Assembly: GCA_021782525.1 (NCBI GenBank)
Contig: JAJXUY010000048.1
Span: forward strand, 1 to 8,465
Source of the DNA: Acidobacteriota bacterium
GTDB lineage: Bacteria > Acidobacteriota > Thermoanaerobaculia > Thermoanaerobaculales > Thermoanaerobaculaceae
Length of the DNA stretch: 8,465 nucleotides
Reading direction: 5' to 3'
In this document: piece by piece, positions 6,456 to 8,465 of the stretch
Position numbering within the stretch: position 1 is the stretch's first letter
Layout: the number at the start of each line of letters is the position of its first letter
Notes under the pieces: model-generated
Told to the model about the DNA's origin: nothing
The model's input: the letters and a program-made list of their open reading frames with translations, nothing else
The model's database searches: none
Program-made: the position numbers and the translations under genes

Positions 6456-6596
6456 GGCAGGGCGTTGCAGCTTGGGGCGTGCAGCCGCGCCGCCGAGAGT
6501 GGGCCGGATGCTAGGAGGGCAAGGCGGTCGGACCGGAGCGTACCCGGAGGGTACGTGAGGATCCGAACCGCCGCAGCCCGACAACGCAGACGGTCC
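6456..6596 (+). repeat. Structured intergenic repeat, right copy
   Basis: This is the plus-strand partner of the element at 2440-2580. The core folds as an outer stem 6523-6528 with 6567-6572, a middle stem 6530-6534 with 6559-6564 (one bulged A), and an inner hairpin 6539-6555 (7-bp stem, GGA loop). Compared with the left copy it has 9 extra bases before CAAGGCGG and 9 fewer between the outer and middle stems, so the total length is the same. The end of the repeat is 15 bases from the stop codon of the convergent outer-membrane protein gene, almost the same distance and polarity as the left copy to its gene. Confidence 0.8.
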
Positions 6597-6611
6597 GCTA
6601 TCGGCGGCGCA

Positions 6612-8465
6612 CTAGTGGCGAGCGAGAGGACGGAGGATGAACAGCTCCAAGGTGGGGCGGCGGGGGCCGGGGGTGGCGATCGGGAAGCCCACGCTCCCCT
6701 GCACCAGCGTCCCCCACGGTCCCGGCACCGTCACGCCGAACCCGGCGCCGGAGAGCGGGCGCGCCCGGTAGATGCCGTCGATGTCGCGCACCCACCCCAC
6801 GTCGAACCCGGCCTCGCCACGCACGGTCGGTGACAGCGGCAGCGAGAGCGACGCCCGCAGCACGCCGAGGCGTTCGGGGAGCACGCGGTCCGACGCGATG
6901 CCGCGGATGCGGACGCCGCCGAAGCGCGACGGCGCCGGCGCGGAAAAGCGGTCGAGGTCGCGGCCGACCCACCCCTCCGCATCGAGGTGCAGCTTGGCGA
7001 GGGGGAACAGCGCCTTCTCGTACACCACGAGCAGGCGCGCCCGTCGCCAGCTCCGCCTCGCCTCCTCGCGGCGGTCGAGGCCCCAGGCGTGCCAGGTGAG
7101 GCGGCGGCCGGCCTCGCCCATCAGGCTCGCGGTCACCGGCCCGAACGCCGACTCGGCCTGCACTCGTACCACCGGCTCGAACGTCCCGGGCGGAACCGTG
7201 AAGCTCGTCGCGGTGGTGTCGTCGCGGGCGAAGTCGAGCCGGTTGACGCCCGCATCGAGCGCCACGCGGACGGCGCCGAGGGAGGTCGCGATCCCGGCGC
7301 CGACGCTCTGCCGTCGCGTCTTGACCGCCTCGTCCTCCTGCTCGCGGCCGCCGCGGTACCGGCTGTTGGTAAACGCCATCAGCTGCACGAACGCCCGCAG
7401 CGAGAACTCGACGCGGCCGTGGCGGGAGGACCAGGCGGCGTCGTTGACGACACCGGCCGCGAGCAGGCGCAGTTGCTCGCCGCGGCCACGAAAGTCGAAG
7501 TCCTGGATCTGCAGCCCCCCGAACGGCACCGGAGTGGTCAGGCCGGGATCGTAGGCGACCCCCGCGATCAGGAACCGCTGGGCCGCCCGACTGGCGCCGC
7601 CGGCGACACGGCCGCCCCGCCCGTCGGGAACGAGCGGCACGATCCCCGACGGCGCGTCGCGCAGCATGCGGTGCGCTCCCGCGTACGCCGCCGCACGGGC
7701 CACGGCGAACCCCGGCGGGTCGAGCTCGAGGCCGGTCAAGGTCAGCTCGCGGTGCACCGTGGCGGCGCCGCCGAACACCGAGAGGAGGTCGTCCGCCGAG
7801 ACCTTCTCGGGTAGCCAGACGGTCTCCTCCCCGAGGTTGGTCGGCGCGTACGTCGTCACCGACCGGGTGCTGCTCACCTCGCCGGCGAGGCGGTCGGCGC
7901 TCTCGTCGAGCTCGACGAGGCCGTAGGTGGCGGCGTCGATGTAGGCGGTGCCGCGCCGCGCGGCGCCGCCGGCCCGTGTCTCGCCGAAGGCGAGCGCGTA
8001 GCAGCGCCGCCCGTGCCGCCGCTCCACCCCGGCGAGCTCGTAGCGGTACGCCGGGTCCAGGCGCAGCGCGAGCGGCGGCACCCGCGGGCGCTGCGGCTCG
8101 ATCAGCGGCAGGTCGGGGAGGTGGTCGGGGTCCCAGGCGACCCCGTCCACCCACGCCCGGGTGATCTCCCAGTCGCGCCCGACGCCGCGCTCGGCGAACA
8201 CCGGGCCGGCGAGCGTCACCTCGAAGCTGCGCGAGAGCTCGGCCACCCACACGCGCACGAGCAGGCGCTGCTGCGCCTCCCAGCGCGGGAGCAGCCGCTC
8301 CTGGCGCGCCGCGGCGAGCTGATGGCGGGCGAGGATCTCGGCGGCCGTCGGCATCCCCTCGCCGCTCACCGCCACGCTCTCGAACGCGCGGCCGGCGTCC
8401 GCCGCGGGCAGCGCCACGAGCACGCCGCCGGCCGGCAGCGGCGGCAGCACGGCGACCTCGGCCCC
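6612..8465 (-). CDS. Putative outer-membrane beta-barrel protein with soluble N-terminal domain (5' partial)
   Basis: The frame stays open to the window's right edge, so the signal peptide and true start are not seen. A GTG at 8450 is an internal candidate only. The N-terminal ~250 residues look soluble and beta-rich. Features such as 'YRYELAGVERRHGRRCYALAFGET', 'GTAYIDAATYGLVELDESAD' and 'TTYAPTNLGEETVWLPEKVSAD' recall the half-barrel of lipoprotein-sorting (LolA-like) domains. The remaining ~350 residues alternate hydrophobic and polar positions as in transmembrane beta strands. 'RFGGVRIRGIASDRVLPERLGVLRASLSLPL' (around 6840-6920) recalls the conserved loop-6 RG motif of Omp85/surface-antigen barrels. 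The final strands ('GFGVTVPGPWGTLVQGSVGFPIATP', 'TLELFILRPL') fit a barrel end. However, the last residues are 'ARH' rather than the usual terminal aromatic. The location would be the outer membrane; substrate and role are unknown. Composition matches the left flank. Confidence 0.6.
   Translation of the reverse strand, partial: GAEVAVLPPLPAGGVLVALPAADAGRAFESVAVSGEGMPTAAEILARHQLAAARQERLLPRWEAQQRLLVRVWVAELSRSFEVTLAGPVFAERGVGRDWEITRAWVDGVAWDPDHLPDLPLIEPQRPRVPPLALRLDPAYRYELAGVERRHGRRCYALAFGETRAGGAARRGTAYIDAATYGLVELDESADRLAGEVSSTRSVTTYAPTNLGEETVWLPEKVSADDLLSVFGGAATVHRELTLTGLELDPPGFAVARAAAYAGAHRMLRDAPSGIVPLVPDGRGGRVAGGASRAAQRFLIAGVAYDPGLTTPVPFGGLQIQDFDFRGRGEQLRLLAAGVVNDAAWSSRHGRVEFSLRAFVQLMAFTNSRYRGGREQEDEAVKTRRQSVGAGIATSLGAVRVALDAGVNRLDFARDDTTATSFTVPPGTFEPVVRVQAESAFGPVTASLMGEAGRRLTWHAWGLDRREEARRSWRRARLLVVYEKALFPLAKLHLDAEGWVGRDLDRFSAPAPSRFGGVRIRGIASDRVLPERLGVLRASLSLPLSPTVRGEAGFDVGWVRDIDGIYRARPLSGAGFGVTVPGPWGTLVQGSVGFPIATPGPRRPTLELFILRPLARH

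Noticed and set aside
2427..6611. tRNA gene, integrase or transposase that would explain island mobility
   Set aside because: None was found on either strand. There is no tRNA-like cloverleaf or recombinase motif in the window.
6598..8250. 550-residue minus-strand frame overlapping the outer-membrane protein gene
   Set aside because: It is an Arg/Pro/Gly-rich shadow. The alternative frame at 6612-8465 has beta-strand periodicity and ordinary amino-acid composition.
1..8465. CRISPR array
   Set aside because: No regularly spaced short repeats occur anywhere; the only clear repeat is the inverted pair.

Overview
The window shows two very GC-rich chromosomal flanks (roughly 1-2426 and 6612-8465) separated by a block of about 4 kb with clearly lower GC and relaxed codon use (about 2581-6455). 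The flanks encode envelope functions: an O-antigen ligase/polymerase-like membrane protein, a drug/metabolite exporter and an outer-membrane beta-barrel protein. This points to a high-GC Gram-negative (diderm) bacterium. An Acidobacteriota- or Myxococcota-like lineage would fit, but that is a guess from composition and gene types; no marker gene is present.

Left flank: the 3' part of a Wzy/WaaL-type protein with a C-terminal TPR-like region (3-1493), followed after 60 bases by a GTG-started EamA transporter with a strong ribosome binding site (1554-2426). Right flank: the minus-strand gene 6612-8465, cut by the window edge. It encodes a probable outer-membrane protein with a soluble N-terminal part and a C-terminal barrel.

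Central island: a compact two-arm cassette resembling a Type II restriction-modification system. The plus arm is a small ribbon-helix-helix-like protein (2994-3212) whose stop overlaps the start of a TaqI/Eco57I-like N6-adenine DNA methyltransferase (3209-4915). The minus arm is a single-HKD phospholipase D-family nuclease (5565-6101) whose stop overlaps the start of a second protein (4864-5568), which looks like the B3-type DNA-binding half of BfiI/NgoFVII-class enzymes. The arms converge and their 3' ends overlap by 52 bases. The first gene of the plus arm has a near-consensus promoter (TTGACA, 17-base spacer, TATATT) placed so that the transcript should begin at or within one base of the ATG. 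This suggests leaderless translation with possible autorepression by the small protein.

The island is bracketed by two inverted copies of a roughly 141-bp structured repeat (2440-2580 on minus, 6456-6596 on plus). Each copy lies immediately 3' of the flanking chromosomal gene and has the same polarity relative to it. The copies have diverged, but all four substitutions in their 39-base core fall in paired positions. They form two complete compensatory pairs in the inner stems, and a third compensatory pair forms with the outer arm. This is strong evidence that a folded structure is conserved. The most interesting signals are this bracket, the split nuclease, and the small overlapping regulator-like gene.
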